Positions 21,339 to 33,775 of a DNA stretch of 64,000 nucleotides are shown one piece after another. Origin of the DNA: Hofstenia miamia. Taxonomy: Eukaryota; Xenacoelomorpha; Acoela; Hofsteniidae. The notes below the pieces were generated by a model that was not told the DNA's origin, made no database searches, and saw only the letters and a program-made list of their open reading frames with translations. Numbering within the stretch: position 1 is the stretch's first letter; each line of letters begins with the position of its first letter. The position numbers and the translations under genes are program-made. The DNA lies in contig CABFPE010000716.1 in NCBI GenBank assembly GCA_900660155.1, positions 303,569 to 367,568 of the forward strand, in the 5' to 3' direction.

Positions 21339-22975
21339 TTGCAATCAATGTGTTTAAAGTTACCAATAGTTATTTCATTCCTCAAATTAGTTTTATGATG
21401 ATTTGCTTTGTTATGCGAAAAAATACATTTGGGATAGACTCTACCACGCCTGGCTGTTTTAAGTCCACAGGTTGCTTAAATGCGCCAGTAGAATTCTCAT
21501 CCATTTAATCGTGATTATATCAATAGTAAGTGTAATTGTAATATAGTGAGGCTGATAGAGCCTAAAAATGTATTGATAACAGTGGCGTAGGAAGGTGTAA
21601 GTGTAGATGAGTGCGTTTTCTCAAGACATGCGAAAAATGGGTTTTCAGGATAAGCATAAATGCTGTTTGTGTACAAATATTGTATATCTTCACTTCATTC
21701 TTCACATAAGACATAGAAATATACACTATTAATATAGAAAATATAAAATATAATGTAGACCAGATTTGCTTTGTAAAGACAAATTAAACAAAATTCAAAC
21801 ATGTATATGCACATAGATAAATATATATTATCATGTGTCCAAGCGATAAGTTTTTTGTATTACAACTTCCACAAATGTAAATATCAAGATTCGTTTATAA
21901 TAGTATCAATATTGTGTGGAAAATCATAGTTTTTGTCAATTAGAGTCAAATCGTGATAAAATCTAGGAGTTACCATTGTTAACGTTGTGTAATTAAGGTC
22001 TAGTATATCTTTTACTTTCACAACTAGTTACATTGAATGAATTGCTTTTGAAATAGAATCTGGAATTTCATTGTCTATTACTTCCCAGTAATTCTTCCAA
22101 TCATAGCGCAGATTGGGACTATGCGTTTCGAAAATTTCTTCGGAATCGCATGATACCTCGTACGACAGAGGGTATGAGAGAAAATAATTTCATTGAAGAC
22201 TTCGAGGGACCAAAATAAATAAAATTATATTAAAAAGTGGTTTTAAAATAGTGATAAAAGTTACATTTGTATGTAAAATGGTTTTACTTCTGAATTGCGT
22301 TTTTTGTTTGTCACAATGTGATTAACGAAAAGAATTGTATAATTGATTCTATAGTAATCTTCAATAACATGATCACAAGCTGGTTTAGCATTATAGTTTC
22401 ATTCAGTGTCCACTTTAACACTTCCCTGGTTTGATTGATGGCCATTGATTCCAAGTAATGAAATTTTGTCAACACTTTATATAATTTATTGCTATAATAT
22501 TCAAATAGAGAGCAATATACACAACATACATCAAGGTAATTTGTAGTCCCTTTGAATAATTTAGTTTTGAAGTCAGTTGAATTATTAAAGCCGTTCCTGA
22601 ATCTGTACTTAACATTTGAACAGATGTTTTCATATAACGAAATGACTGAATCAGTCCAAAATTAATAATTTATTATGATTTAGTATTTAATTGATGTTTT
22701 TAAATCGATATTTTCTACCATATTTTTGCAGACTTCATGAACATCTACGGATTTCCTTTGTAGAGTAACACTAATTCCAGACAATGTTGAAATGCCTTGT
22801 TATATAATCATAGAAGCAACAATAAATTTCAAATTTATGATGATTATTGTAAGTAAGCTGCTTCCGAATTTTGCCTTGATGTCCCAATTGCAATAGTCCA
22901 GGTCGTAATTATCTTGGTGCAGACTGCAACAATGGATTCCAAAGCTACCATAGTGTATACACATGAATCATAGGA
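21339..22975. other. Intergenic stretch without recognisable gene
   Basis: AT-rich, stops in all frames. A possible lone hAT-type end (CAGTGGCGTAGGAAGG near 21582) was seen without a partner end. Confidence 0.35.
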
Positions 22976-23039
22976 GTGTTGAAATGCAATGTGGCTTTTG
23001 TAAGGAACGTAATTAGAATAAACATTTATTGTATTAACC

Positions 23040-23330
23040 TAATGTTACAAATGTCTATTTTAGCAAAACTAAAACTGCTGGAGGAGACCAGATTATTACG
23101 CAGTGCGTCCCCAACAGCACAGGCATCTAACTTACACCTACTCATGGTGTTTACCATCCGTATGGCACATCTCTCCTTTTTAGATCGTTCAAGCAAATCT
23201 TTGGCTCGAATTGATTGGTCATCCATAAAATTGAGGAGGTTGTCTATTCCTAGTTATCTTCGTTGGGAAAATATTTTATGGTAGACTTTCATTAAGTTTT
23301 CTCTCCTCGGACAATGGAAATACGAACTTA
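23040..23330. repeat. Interspersed repeat, possible LTR piece of a Ty3/Gypsy fossil
   Basis: The block with GGAGGAGACCAGAT, CAACAGCACAGG and TACTCATGGT recurs at about 36519-36760. One copy lies beyond the 3' side of the pol fossil, the other beyond the 5' side of the gag fossil (both minus strand). This is the arrangement expected for two ends of one LTR element, but it is inferred from position only. Confidence 0.4.
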
Positions 23331-23341
23331 GTGATATGAGG

Positions 23342-23634
23342 TAGTGCTGAATCCGGTTAAACGGGTCCGGTCCAGTTAAAGTAGGTTAATCTGCAGGAGC
23401 CGGTTAATCAGGTTAATTCTATTTTTGATTTTCAAAATTTATTGATTACAATTATTGCAGTGTTACAAAACAATAGAAATTGTGGCAAAGGCTGGAAGGA
23501 TTGCTACTTGTTGTCATCTGGTCCTAATCTACATTTTGCCATTCAAATTATGGTATAGCAATATTTGAAAAAAAAAATTTCAAATTTTAGAGAAAATGAT
23601 ACATCGACTCCCAACATTTATAAAAATTTCAGTA

Positions 23635-23670
<36 letters not shown>

Positions 23671-24015
23671 TTATTTATTTATATTTATTTTTTGACCTAT
23701 CTTAGAATACATGTTATCGTTTCGATAGTCTGTACCATATTCCCCACTATGAGCTAACTTCCAGATCAAGGTAGATATCTTGACACACGAGATTTCTGTG
23801 ATAAAATAGATCAAAATGGATAAATTTGATATATATATATATACATTGTATTTTACCACATATGAATATGCCAATTTCATTTTGAAAGATAGAAATAGAT
23901 TATATTTTTCATTTGAATTTGAATATGATCCTAATTTTTGAAGCTCAGGTTAAAACTGGTTAAAATCCGGTCCGGTTAATTCGTCGGTTAAAGCATCGTG
24001 GCACGCACAGCAGTA
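23342..24015. mobile_element. hAT-like MITE with CCGGTTAA subterminal repeats
   Basis: The ends TAGTGCTG and CAGCAGTA (TACTGCTG in complement) are flanked by ATATGAGG (23334-23341) and GTATGAGG (24016-24023), an 8-bp target duplication with one mismatch. Subterminal zones repeat CCGGTTAA, GGTCCGGT and CAGGTTAA. No coding capacity; internal (TA)n/(TTTA)n at 23638-23690. It lies between the putative LTR piece and the pol fossil. Confidence 0.6.
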
Positions 24016-24059
24016 GTATGAGGTGACGTCTTTTCCTTCTGATAATTTTTTATCCTCCT

Positions 24060-26900
24060 TTTATCAGATAAGATCTTGGTACAGGGTGGTTTCCGACTAT
24101 CTCCCCACTCAATTATCTAACATTAGTGATGCATACTGTGCCTCCTTCTCCAGCTTAGATAAATGCTTCTTTTGACTCTTTTTGTATCTCTGTTCGTATT
24201 CCATAAACTTCTCTTGGGATATCATCTTTGGCATTAACATATTTTTTGGAATAATGTCACTGGTTCTTAAGATACGGCTAAACAACAGTTGAGCAGGCGA
24301 GAATTAGCTAAAACTAAGTTGGCGTATTATTGTAATGAAGTATTGAAACTCTATAATTAGAAACTTTTTCTACATTGAATTAAATGTTCTGTCATTCCAT
24401 TAGATTGTGGGTAGTGTGGACTACTTTGAGTCAGCTTAATTCCGTATTTCCATGTAAGTTGTCTAAACTCTGCAGACCCAAATGGATTGTTATCTGAGCT
24501 GATTTAATTAGGTATTCCATGTTGTGACATCATCCCTTTAATCTTCACAGTAACTGCTAATGCTGTTTTGGATGCAAGTTTGTAACATTGTTAAAATCGA
24601 GTAGAAGTCTATGCAAAATAGAAAGATCTTTTATTTAGCTTTAATGATATCTACAGCTACTTTGTAAAATGGCACTCTTGGACATTCATGATATATGATT
24701 TGCTCATTTTTATTTGCTGATTGGTGCATTTTGCAAACTGCATTTTGTTGTATGATTTTAAATGTCTTTTGAAATTTTTTACCAAAAAAACAACTGTCAT
24801 GTATACGTTTTAGTTTTGTTTATTCCCAAATTTGATCCGTGAATTTCATTGAGAAGCTATCTTCTACATGATTTTGGAATATACACTTGGTGTTGTCGCA
24901 TTATTAAATAGTACTTAATATTCATTTCATGTTTGATCTTTTCTATGTTCTTTACATTCTACCTCTTCTAATTGCTGTCTTTGCAGTCATAATTTTCTAA
25001 TGAATTTCATAAACATTAGTGCAATCTGATCTTTAGAGATCTCTTTCCTAAGTTTCGACTTGTTCGTTTTATCAGGGATTTCTATTGTGTGAACTGCAGC
25101 TGGCAATTGCATCTATATACTACCTGATTTTACACGAGAAAGATTTAATCTTGACAATGTATATGCTAAGTATAATTGACGCTCTGGTTTGTATTTTAGT
25201 CTAAGAGCAGGATACCTTTGCAGAACTACAAATAGTTGCTGTATTATTGGCAGGCAACTGGTAAGAGCTTTGTGTTGCAAATTTTCTAAAGGCTTGTGGT
25301 CTGTTTCCACATTCACTTCTCATCATCTGTATACTGATAAAACTGAGTGCATGCATATATTATAGTTATGGTCAATAACTCCTATACTATTTGGGAGTAG
25401 TTCTTTTCGCAGTTGGTCATAGACCTTGCCGCTTATGCTCCTGGTTTTCTACACTGTAGTAAGCAAGGCTCCTAGAGCAAAGTTTGAGGCATCTGTCTGA
25501 AGCATTATAGGCAAAGTACTAGCAAAATGGCATTGCACAGGTTTCAATGTAAGGCATTGAATGATGCGATCAAAAGCTGGCTGTTGTTGTCCATTTCATT
25601 GGAATTGGCTATCCTTTTTTAGAGAGTTTCTTTTTGCAGCAGTGATGCTGGAATATCTAGGAGTGAATTGTGATAAATAGTTTGTCATACCAATAAATAT
25701 TTGCAAGGATCTTCTATCAGTTAGTTTCTACTTTCTGTGGATCCGCTTGAAGTCCATCTTTGTTCATTAAGAATCCCATATATTATATTTCATCTGTTAT
25801 TAGTTGAAGTTTGCGTTTGTTAAACCTCATATTTCTAGATCTAGCACGTTACAGAACAGCCTTTAATATTGACATGTGCTCTTCTTTCATAGATGAGCAA
25901 TACAGATATTGTCATGAATGGCCATAGAAATGACATTTAATATATCTCCGTCAATCATTGACTATGTATCTGCTGCAGATAATAATCCAAAGAGTAATCT
26001 ATTCCAGTGGTATCTACTAAATGGTATATTAAACGTGGATAATCTTGATGAAGATTTTAATAGCACTATGTGCCAGTAACAATTTGAGAGGTCTACCACT
26101 TTGAAGTGGGGCTTTCCATTAAAGAATTTTTGTAGCCTTGTAAATCTTAAATCACCGTTGGTTTTTTCTACGATCACTATACTTCCAATCCAGCTAGTAG
26201 GTTCATCTACTTTAGAAATTATTCCAGTTTTTTTCCAGTTGCTGTAACTTTTCTTTGAGTTTCAGGATAATTGCTATTGGGTAGCGTCTAGTCGGGTGCA
26301 TGACAGGCTTTGCATTTGAACGAAAATGTATTTCGTAAATCTGATCAATACACCCATATCCAGTGAAGACATCATCATATTTTAAAAGCAACATTCTTAA
26401 TTAATCGTCATCATCAGGCCTGGTAGCTGAGAGTTATTTTAGTGGAGCTTCCCAAGCCCTCTGCAAATGGGTCATGACTTTTTCTGAATGTGCACTTCCC
26501 GCTCCATAGAGTCCTTAAATCTCACACCAAGGATTCCTGTTTTGAGTGATGTTTCACGGCCAAGAATAGGCTTTGTTTCCGTAGATACAACAAATAATTT
26601 CACATTTGTTTGCATGCGTGTTTTTCCAATCACTACGGGTAGCTTTATTTCTCCAATAGTAGGAATTTTTTTGCCTCAGTATCCACATAGCTATCCTTTT
26701 GTTTTTGATATTTTCAATTTTTGATTAATTTCTTTCTCAAGTGCTCTTAACGTCTATATAGGTAACACATTGCATTGCATCCCAGAATCCACCTTTATAC
26801 TTTTGAGTTGGTCAAAGACTTGGATTGTAGTCCTTAACTCACGGTGCTTCATTTGTTTCATCTCCTGAAAAAACTGTAACTGTCTGTTGCATTAAGATCG
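24060..26900 (-). mobile_element. Ty3/Gypsy retroelement fossil, pol region (broken)
   Basis: On the minus strand, parts of a Ty3/Gypsy pol are recognisable in the usual order: protease-like region near 26700-26850, reverse transcriptase near 25960-26400 (DLSNCYWHI and TFNIPFSRYHWNRLLFGL), RNase H near 25113-25316 (NVETDHKPLE), and integrase near 24100-25000. It is heavily broken, with many breaks, and clearly old. A hAT-like MITE (23342-24015) sits on its 3' side. Confidence 0.75.
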
Positions 26901-26929
26901 TTGACTTCATGGCTTGTATGCTGCTGATA

Positions 26930-27457
26930 ACTGCGTCTTTTAGATGCACTCTACATTTACAAGCAAAATGACTAGGCAGCAGTGTAGCGTGGGCATTTTG
27001 AATGGATGTGCACTATGTATGAATGCATATGCATCAGTGGCGGAGCATGGGTCATATTGCCTAGTGTGCGGTGAAGAGTTGCTAGTGGCTCGGTTTGGTT
27101 TCGTCATTGTATTTAAAAATAATACGTCAATACTCAACCGAAAGTTTCAAAATTTACAATGGAAATCATTGCTGTCATTGCTTGAACTTGAAGCCATCCA
27201 TAACATGATTAAATGCATAACTTTTTAAATACTCTACATTAACGTAAAATATGATTCAAATGAATATTTCTTGAAATCAGATATCAAGTAAAATATTTCA
27301 AATGAATACCTTAGTTTATTTAACAACATCACAAAATATTAAAACATCAGACTGGACCAGTAAGTGATCAGACCAACTTTTCAATTTCTACCAAGACCAG
27401 GACTCATTTGCTATTATTTTCGAACCTCTGTATTTGGCATGGAAGCAAAAATAGATA
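26930..27457. other. Stretch without recognisable gene
   Basis: A hAT-type end-like string (CAGTGGCGGAGCATGGG near 27035) was seen without a partner. ORFs 26940-27137 and 26944-27228 overlap on opposite strands and show no family. Confidence 0.35.
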
Positions 27458-27464
27458 ACCCACC

Positions 27465-28444
27465 AGAGATGGAATCGGATCCAACATTTTAAGATCCGAT
27501 CCGAACTTTTAAAAATATTTTAGTTTTCAATCCGAAACGGATCCGAATTTAAATAATTATTCTAACAATAAACAAACATAAAATTAAAAATTGTTTGTTT
27601 TTTTAATTCGAATAGAACATTTTAAGTGCTTAGACAATATCTTGAGATAAAAGAATGGACATATACTTACAAAATAGTACATGCAAATCGACTTATTTGT
27701 AAGCTTTGTAATCTAATTTCTAAAATTGTCATCAACTATAATCATAATATAGTTATAGTGTTTAAATAGTTGAGTTTCTTATAGTATTACCTCCCGTATT
27801 AATTTTTATGTCAAAATTCAAAAATAACCACTTTGCAATGTCACTATGAATTGAAGTTGTTTCAAACAAGATAAATTTACTTCAAAATTGTAGCTAAGGT
27901 GCTGAGAACAAGAATAGCACAAATAATGTCAAATTAAAGAACAACCGCAAAACTTATATTGCAATTTGCTTAGAGTGCATATTTAAATGAGATTTTTTGA
28001 TTGAAGATCATCCCAAATTATATTAGTATTCTTACATTTGCAAGTGTTTGCAAAAGCTAAGCTTCTCTGTGTTCTGTGCTTTTCCTTTGACATACATATT
28101 AGAGACAATCCTTTTTCAGAATTCTGCTCTTCCATTTGCAAGTTTGTACAAACAAATGTTTTTGGTTGCTTTACTATTTTATCATTATGTGATGGTTAAC
28201 ATGAATCGCATTTTTAGATTTGACGTATTCGTCACCAATTTTATAAGTTGTTGGAAAGAATAACGTGGAACCTGTTGTAAAAACAATGAAATTCAATTAC
28301 AAAATTTCACTTAGACTGAGATTATTTAATTAGGATTCAATGTAAAATGTGCGTAATATATAAATTGTACAAATACACAAGTTTTAAAAATTTTTGGATT
28401 CGAAGTCTCTCAAAATTAAGATCCGATCCGATTCTATCCCATCG
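27465..28444. mobile_element. hAT-like MITE, GATCCGATCC-rich ends
   Basis: Inverted ends carry GATGGAATCGGATCC (left) and, in complement, GATGGGATAGAATCGGATC (right). ACCCACC flanks both sides (27458-27464, 28445-28451). The 8th base differs, fitting an 8-bp hAT duplication. The interior is AT-rich without a transposase. Confidence 0.62.
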
Positions 28445-28559
28445 ACCCACCTAACTGTATGCAGCCATTATTAAGGACTAAGATACTATATTTCTTTTTG
28501 ACCGTAAACATTAGTAAGTTATGCTCATATTCTACAGCTTTTGTCTAGCATTGATGACC

Positions 28560-30860
28560 CCCTTTGCAGGCTCATAAACACGTTCAACCAGGGCTGCGTG
28601 TTGTGCACATGACACTGTTTGAGCTTGTCTGGTTTATTGCTAATAACTGCTTCAGCCACTAAAATAGTTTAATAATTAGTAAATATGATACCACACGTTT
28701 TAAAACGGTAAATTCAAGCTCAGCTGCCACTGATGTAATTGGTAGAACAACAGAAAAGTAGTAAAGCTTGTCAACTTCCTGGAGTGCTTCAGACAAAACT
28801 AAAGATCTAATGCCTAAATAAATATCATGCAAGAATTTTTCCCCTGCAATAAAGATTTAACTTCGAATTCGGAATTGTAAGCAATCAATTCATTCTTTAC
28901 CTGCTCAATATCAAAGATACTTGGGTATAGGTTGCTTAAAGCTTCAATTTTTTTATTTTCTTTTCTCACATCAACATTAGGATATGAAAGTGAAATAAAA
29001 TCATAATTCAATAGGGTCTGAAAAGCGAGGATCGACTTCAATTAATACATAGTCAATCATTAAAAAGAAGATTGACTTCAAGGAGTCTTCATAACTTTCT
29101 TGCTTAGAGAGATGATAACCACAATCATCATGATAGAATCGCTATTTATGGACTAATTTTGGAAAACAGTATTATTATAAAATTTCATAATATGAACAAC
29201 TTTTAGTTGTTTAGAATGATGAAATATATAAACACTGGCCTATTAATAACCGTGGATTGTTTCAACATGCATAGATTAATATTGCTGTTTTTCACTAACA
29301 CGGCGACGAGGAGGATCACTAATTTCATTAGCCATATTTGAAAAATGAACTGAAATCTTCATCATTTCGCAAGCTTTCAATTGAATTCTAGTGTATATTT
29401 CAAAGTAATTAAGATAATGGATCACCTGAAGATGTGTCCTCCCCAAAGCTTTGAGGGGGCATATCTTCAGGTGGAAAATCTTGGGGGGGACATATTCAGT
29501 TGGAAAATTGTAGGAAAAACTAAATATGTCTTTTACTTTACCCTAACCCTAACCCTAACCCTTTTATTGTTGAAGCAAATAAATAAGGTTAGGGTTAATG
29601 TTAGGGTTAGGTTATCTTCAGGCGGAAAAGGTTGGGGGGATATCTTCAGGTGGAAAATCTTGGGGGTGAATATCTTCAGGTGGAAAAAGTCGGTGAGGCT
29701 AAATCTGGAAGTTGGGGGGCATATCTTCAGGTGATATAAAAAATTTTTTAATTTGGTAGTAATTTTTTTCATTAATCCCCATGAAACAAACTATAAAATA
29801 ACCATTATTTTAAATTCGTTAATTTTTTTGATATTGTAGTGACGTGAACAACTTTTTTTGAAGAAAATTTCACAGAATTAATGTCTTCTGAAATATAGCA
29901 TTACAAGCAGCAAATGCAAATATAAATTTGTTATTTTTTAACAAACATAGTTTTCCAACTGCCTCTGCACGTGAAATCTCATCAAAAGAGGAACTTGCAC
30001 AAATTTGTTTTAAAACTGACTCCAATGCACTACGATTATTGAATATTCTTTATTTTAAACGCTCATAATAATACCAGCGTGTGTCCGATCCTAAAATTAA
30101 TGATTATGTTGCAAATATAAATTCGTATTTAATACAAAATAAATTATTGAATTAACATAAAACCGAAAAATAAATAAATGCAACAATGAATATTATGGCA
30201 ATCATTGACACAAATATACCAATATATTTTGTAATGAAATTAACTATCAATCAAAATATTAATGAAATTATGTACTATAGGGAAAACCTTTTGATCAATC
30301 CTAATAACTCTTTTAAATTATATAAATCGAAATTATTTATGTACCTTGAATATTTAGGAGCAGACATATTTCTTGCACCATGGTAAACTTGGCTTATTAA
30401 CTTCTGAGAACCGATATTATAATTATTACACACAGAGATGATTTTGTCTGTTAAGGCATTGGCAGTTTTGTCATCTGACCAATTAATGAGGTCAAGCATT
30501 CTCTCAACGAGTTTTCCTTTACTAGGAAACGACAGGATATAACCTAAAATACATTTGAAATTTACCCGAATAGTACACCGATATAGTTATTGATAGAAAA
30601 CATGGTCAACTACCTTAAGTATTTTTTCAAGTATAGAGTGTTAGTTGGAAAAATAATTAATGTTTTTTATACATTATAGAAACAAAAGATTACATACTAG
30701 TACAGAATTGATTGAATGATCAGTAGTTTCATCTGCAGTAATGGTAACGCATTTCTGATTTCTTCTTTCATATGCGGTACAACTTCAAAACTAAAATCTA
30801 TTAAGTCATTTTAAATTTCAGCACTCGTGTCTAAAACCAAATCTATAACTGTAAAATAAT
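28560..30860 (-). mobile_element. hAT transposase remnant (ZMYM1-like type), broken
   Basis: Minus-strand pieces in order: around 30710-30780 TITADETTD (first catalytic D block), 30275-30499 LINWSDDKTANAL and VYHGARNMSAPKYS (the GxDGAxNMSG-like block with the second D, here HGARNMS), and 28814-29041 SNLYPSIFDIEQVKNELIAY (C-terminal region). Stops and shifts separate them, and no terminal repeats were found. A MITE (29421-29735) is inserted in the middle. Type by similarity to ZMYM1/TTF-finger hAT proteins. Confidence 0.6.
29421..29735. mobile_element. MITE carrying inverted telomere-like repeats
   Basis: The ends ATCACCTGAAGAT and ATCTTCAGGTGAT are inverted copies. The unit ATCTTCAGGTGGAAAA recurs inside several times, with poly-G runs. 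At its core, (CCCTAA)n at 29541-29561 faces TTAGGG-type repeats at 29587-29611 across a spacer of about 25 bp, giving a palindrome. About 315 bp, non-coding; the overlapping ORFs on both strands come from the repeat. Confidence 0.65.
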
Positions 30861-31103
30861 TGTTTTTCCCTAAAATTATTTATAATATAATTTACTCAAT
30901 GTTATGGTAGCGAGTTCCATGAATTCCTAAGGTCAATTTGAGGAATGCACATACATGTATTCGGTCATTTTAACTAAAAAATTTTGAATAAAAATTTAAT
31001 AGACATTGGCATTTAGTATTTAAAATTATCTATGTAATAACCGGGGCAGTCAATTTGCCATAAATGACACAATAATGCCATAAAAGCTGCATTTTTTTCA
31101 AAT

Positions 31104-32110
31104 TTTGTTAATAAAGTCAACTTTTAAACATTACTCCCTGCTGCCATTGTAAACGCCATTGGCTAACCTTGAGTAATTGTAGAAAAAGCCAAAGAAGCTG
31201 TGAAAGAGTCTCTATCAAAAAGTTTAATGGATATATCGTGAGATTTTACTGCATTAATTGAAATTCTTGATCAAATGCAAAATAGATTGTACACTATCAA
31301 AGATGCCTGGAATACATTTAATAATCTGGTTATATCTGGTCTAGAAGATATTTGTTCTATTGGCAATTATTTAAAACCAGGGGCGTACCCAGGATTTTCT
31401 GACGGGGGGACATCATTGTTATTTCCTAATACGGGGCGAAGCCCCGCGAAAATTTTTGAAAATATTGAGAAAATAGACCCTAAAAAATGCATTTCACGAT
31501 CCTAGATTTTAAATTTTTCAATTTTTTACGAAAAATTTTTTGATTTATCCAGTCAAAATTAAATTTGGAAATCTGACGGGGGGGGGACATTCCACCATGT
31601 CCCCCCTGGGTACGCCACTGTTTAAAACAGCGGTTACCTGGTTGCTCTCTGGAAGAATTATTGATATGCAAAATCTCAATGTCAGTCCCAATATTTATGG
31701 TAAACTTTAAAAATGCCCTCCACTTCCTCAGAAATTGAGCGATTCTTTTCACAGCTGAAGAAACTCCTCGCAAAAGACAGACCTTTAAATTACAAAAATG
31801 TTGAAAAATACATTTCTGTTCTTTATAATTGTAAAAAATTGACAAGTGAATAAAAGCTACTTTTTGAAATGTTTTTAGCAATTTTTAGGGAAAAATAAGG
31901 TCACTTTTGGTCCACCCTGGTAATAACTCAAAGGCATAAATATTCATATTTTCTGGGAGATGTTAATAAGAAAAAAACAACATAATTTTGGCAAAAAATC
32001 ACCTACATTGATAAAATTTTGAAAAAATTTACCATCCTATTGATATTCAATCAATGTACGACATAACACAATCTGCAATGCTCTGCATTAAAATGGAATA
32101 GACATTTTTT
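31104..32110 (+). mobile_element. hAT transposase remnant, copy 1 (with MITE insertion)
   Basis: Plus strand: 31180-31375 reads EKAKEAVKESLSKSLMD, then DQMQNRLYTIKDAWNTFNNL. 31725-31850 reads SEIERFFSQLKKLLAKDRPL and ends KKLTSE, the hAT dimerisation/catalytic E block. A MITE (31378-31620) interrupts it. The stretch is repeated at 32112-32900 after a single N (32111). Related to the intact hAT at 19.4 kb. Confidence 0.7.
31378..31620. mobile_element. hAT-type MITE with 8-bp target duplication
   Basis: The ends CAGGGGCGTACCCAGG and CCTGGGTACGCCACTG are inverted. Identical TTTAAAAC flanks (31370-31377, 31621-31628) mark a hAT insertion. 243 bp, non-coding. Contains a GGGGCGAAGCCCC hairpin. Confidence 0.85.
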
Positions 32111-32111
32111 N

Positions 32112-32900
32112 TTTGTTAATAAAGTCAACTTTTAAACATTACTCCCTGCTGCCATTGTAAACGCCATTGGCTAACCTTGAGTAATTGTAGAAAAAGCCAA
32201 AGAAGCTGTGAAAGAGTCTCTATCAAAAAGTTTAATGGATATATCGTGAGATTTTACTGCATTAATTGAAATTCTTGATCAAATGCAAAATAGATTGTAC
32301 ACTATCAAAGATGCCTGGAATACATTTAATAATCTGGTTATATCTGGTCTAGAAGATATTTGTTCTATTGGCAATTATTTAAAACCAGGGGCGTACCCAG
32401 GATTTTCTGACGGGGGGACATCATTGTTATTTCCTAATACGGAAGAATTATTGATATGCAAAATCTCAATGTCAGTCCCAATATTTATGGTAAACTTTAA
32501 AAATGCCCTCCACTTCCTCAGAAATTGAGCGATTCTTTTCACAGCTGAAGAAACTCCTCGCAAAAGACAGACCTTTAAATTACAAAAATGTTGAAAAATA
32601 CATTTCTGTTCTTTATAATTGTAAAAAATTGACAAGTGAATAAAAGCTACTTTTTGAAATGTTTTTAGCAATTTTTAGGGAAAAATAAGGTCACTTTTGG
32701 TCCACCCTGGTAATAACTCAAAGGCATAAATATTCATATTTTCTGGGAGATGTTAATAAGAAAAAAACAACATAATTTTGGCAAAAAATCACCTACATTG
32801 ATAAAATTTTGAAAAAATTTACCATCCTATTGATATTCAATCAATGTACGACATAACACAATCTGCAATGCTCTGCATTAAAATGGAATAGACATTTTTT
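32112..32900 (+). mobile_element. hAT transposase remnant, copy 2 (near-identical to copy 1)
   Basis: Repeats 31104-32110 almost base for base, but lacks 218 bp covering most of the MITE and its right flank. Both copies share the MITE's left end. The junction is at the N (32111). Likely allelic haplotypes placed in tandem by the assembly, or a very recent tandem duplication. Confidence 0.75.
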
Positions 32901-33775
32901 AAAATTAAGATACTTCTGAACTTTCTAAATGATCTTTTAATTGTGAGCCATATTGCTTTAAAATATCTAAAACTTCAAGATAGCAGCTTTTATTAGCTTC
33001 CTCATAATCTTCAAGATGTCCTATAAAGGGAAGACCTTTTCGTGCAAGCAAAAAGACAAATTTGTATTAGTTTTTTCAGGAGCAAGGGATTTTTTTCTAG
33101 TTGTTTGTTATGGTTGTGAAGAAATATGCTACTACTACTACTACTCTTAGAAAGGCTTTCCTCTATACACACATTATTTCCTAAAATAGTTATTAAAAAT
33201 GTATTTTGAAATTAAAAATGGGATTATATTTTAAATGTTTTCCATAAAAAATGGTGTTGGCATAAATTATCTGATTAATGAAACTAATGTAAAGAACTGT
33301 CAAGAAAAATACCTAATATAATAATAAAGGTTCAGTAAATTCAGCATACATTGATGATTTACTAGGTGTAAAAATGAAATATAAAATTAAAAGCAAAAGA
33401 ATAATAAATTTAAATTTATTATATTGTAGGATTTGCACACCGAATCAGCCAATCATCAGCCTGGTTATATATATGTACATTAAAATGCATTATCAAAAGT
33501 CGGTTAACCACTGTATTATAAATAAATCAATGCATAGATGGATTTTTTTCAAACTTTCATACCAAGTAAATGGGAAATCATGCTTTAAAACTAGTCTGTA
33601 GGATGATAATGTTTTCCTGATCAAGCTCAACCCAAACAAATGTCATAAATGGCAAACACAACCAATTTCATATAGACGTTTTACGAATTCATCATAGTGC
33701 AGCCTATAAACTTAATACAATAAATTATTGGGGTTCTAATATTAATATCAAACAGAAAAATATACCAAGATAATG
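32901..33775. other. Stretch without recognisable gene
   Basis: AT-rich; a short (CTA)n tract near 33129-33145. ORF 33374-33601 has no recognisable domain. Confidence 0.35.

Noticed and set aside
29541-29611. True chromosome end or telomere fusion point
   Set aside because: Only a few units, in a short palindrome bounded by MITE ends; a head-to-head fusion would need long arrays and no surrounding inverted ends.
29381-29772. ORFs on both strands rich in TLTLTL or VRVRVR
   Set aside because: Translation of telomere-like repeats in a MITE, not protein genes.
33125-33147. CRISPR-like short repeat
   Set aside because: A plain (CTA)n microsatellite; no spacer structure, and the sequence is eukaryotic.
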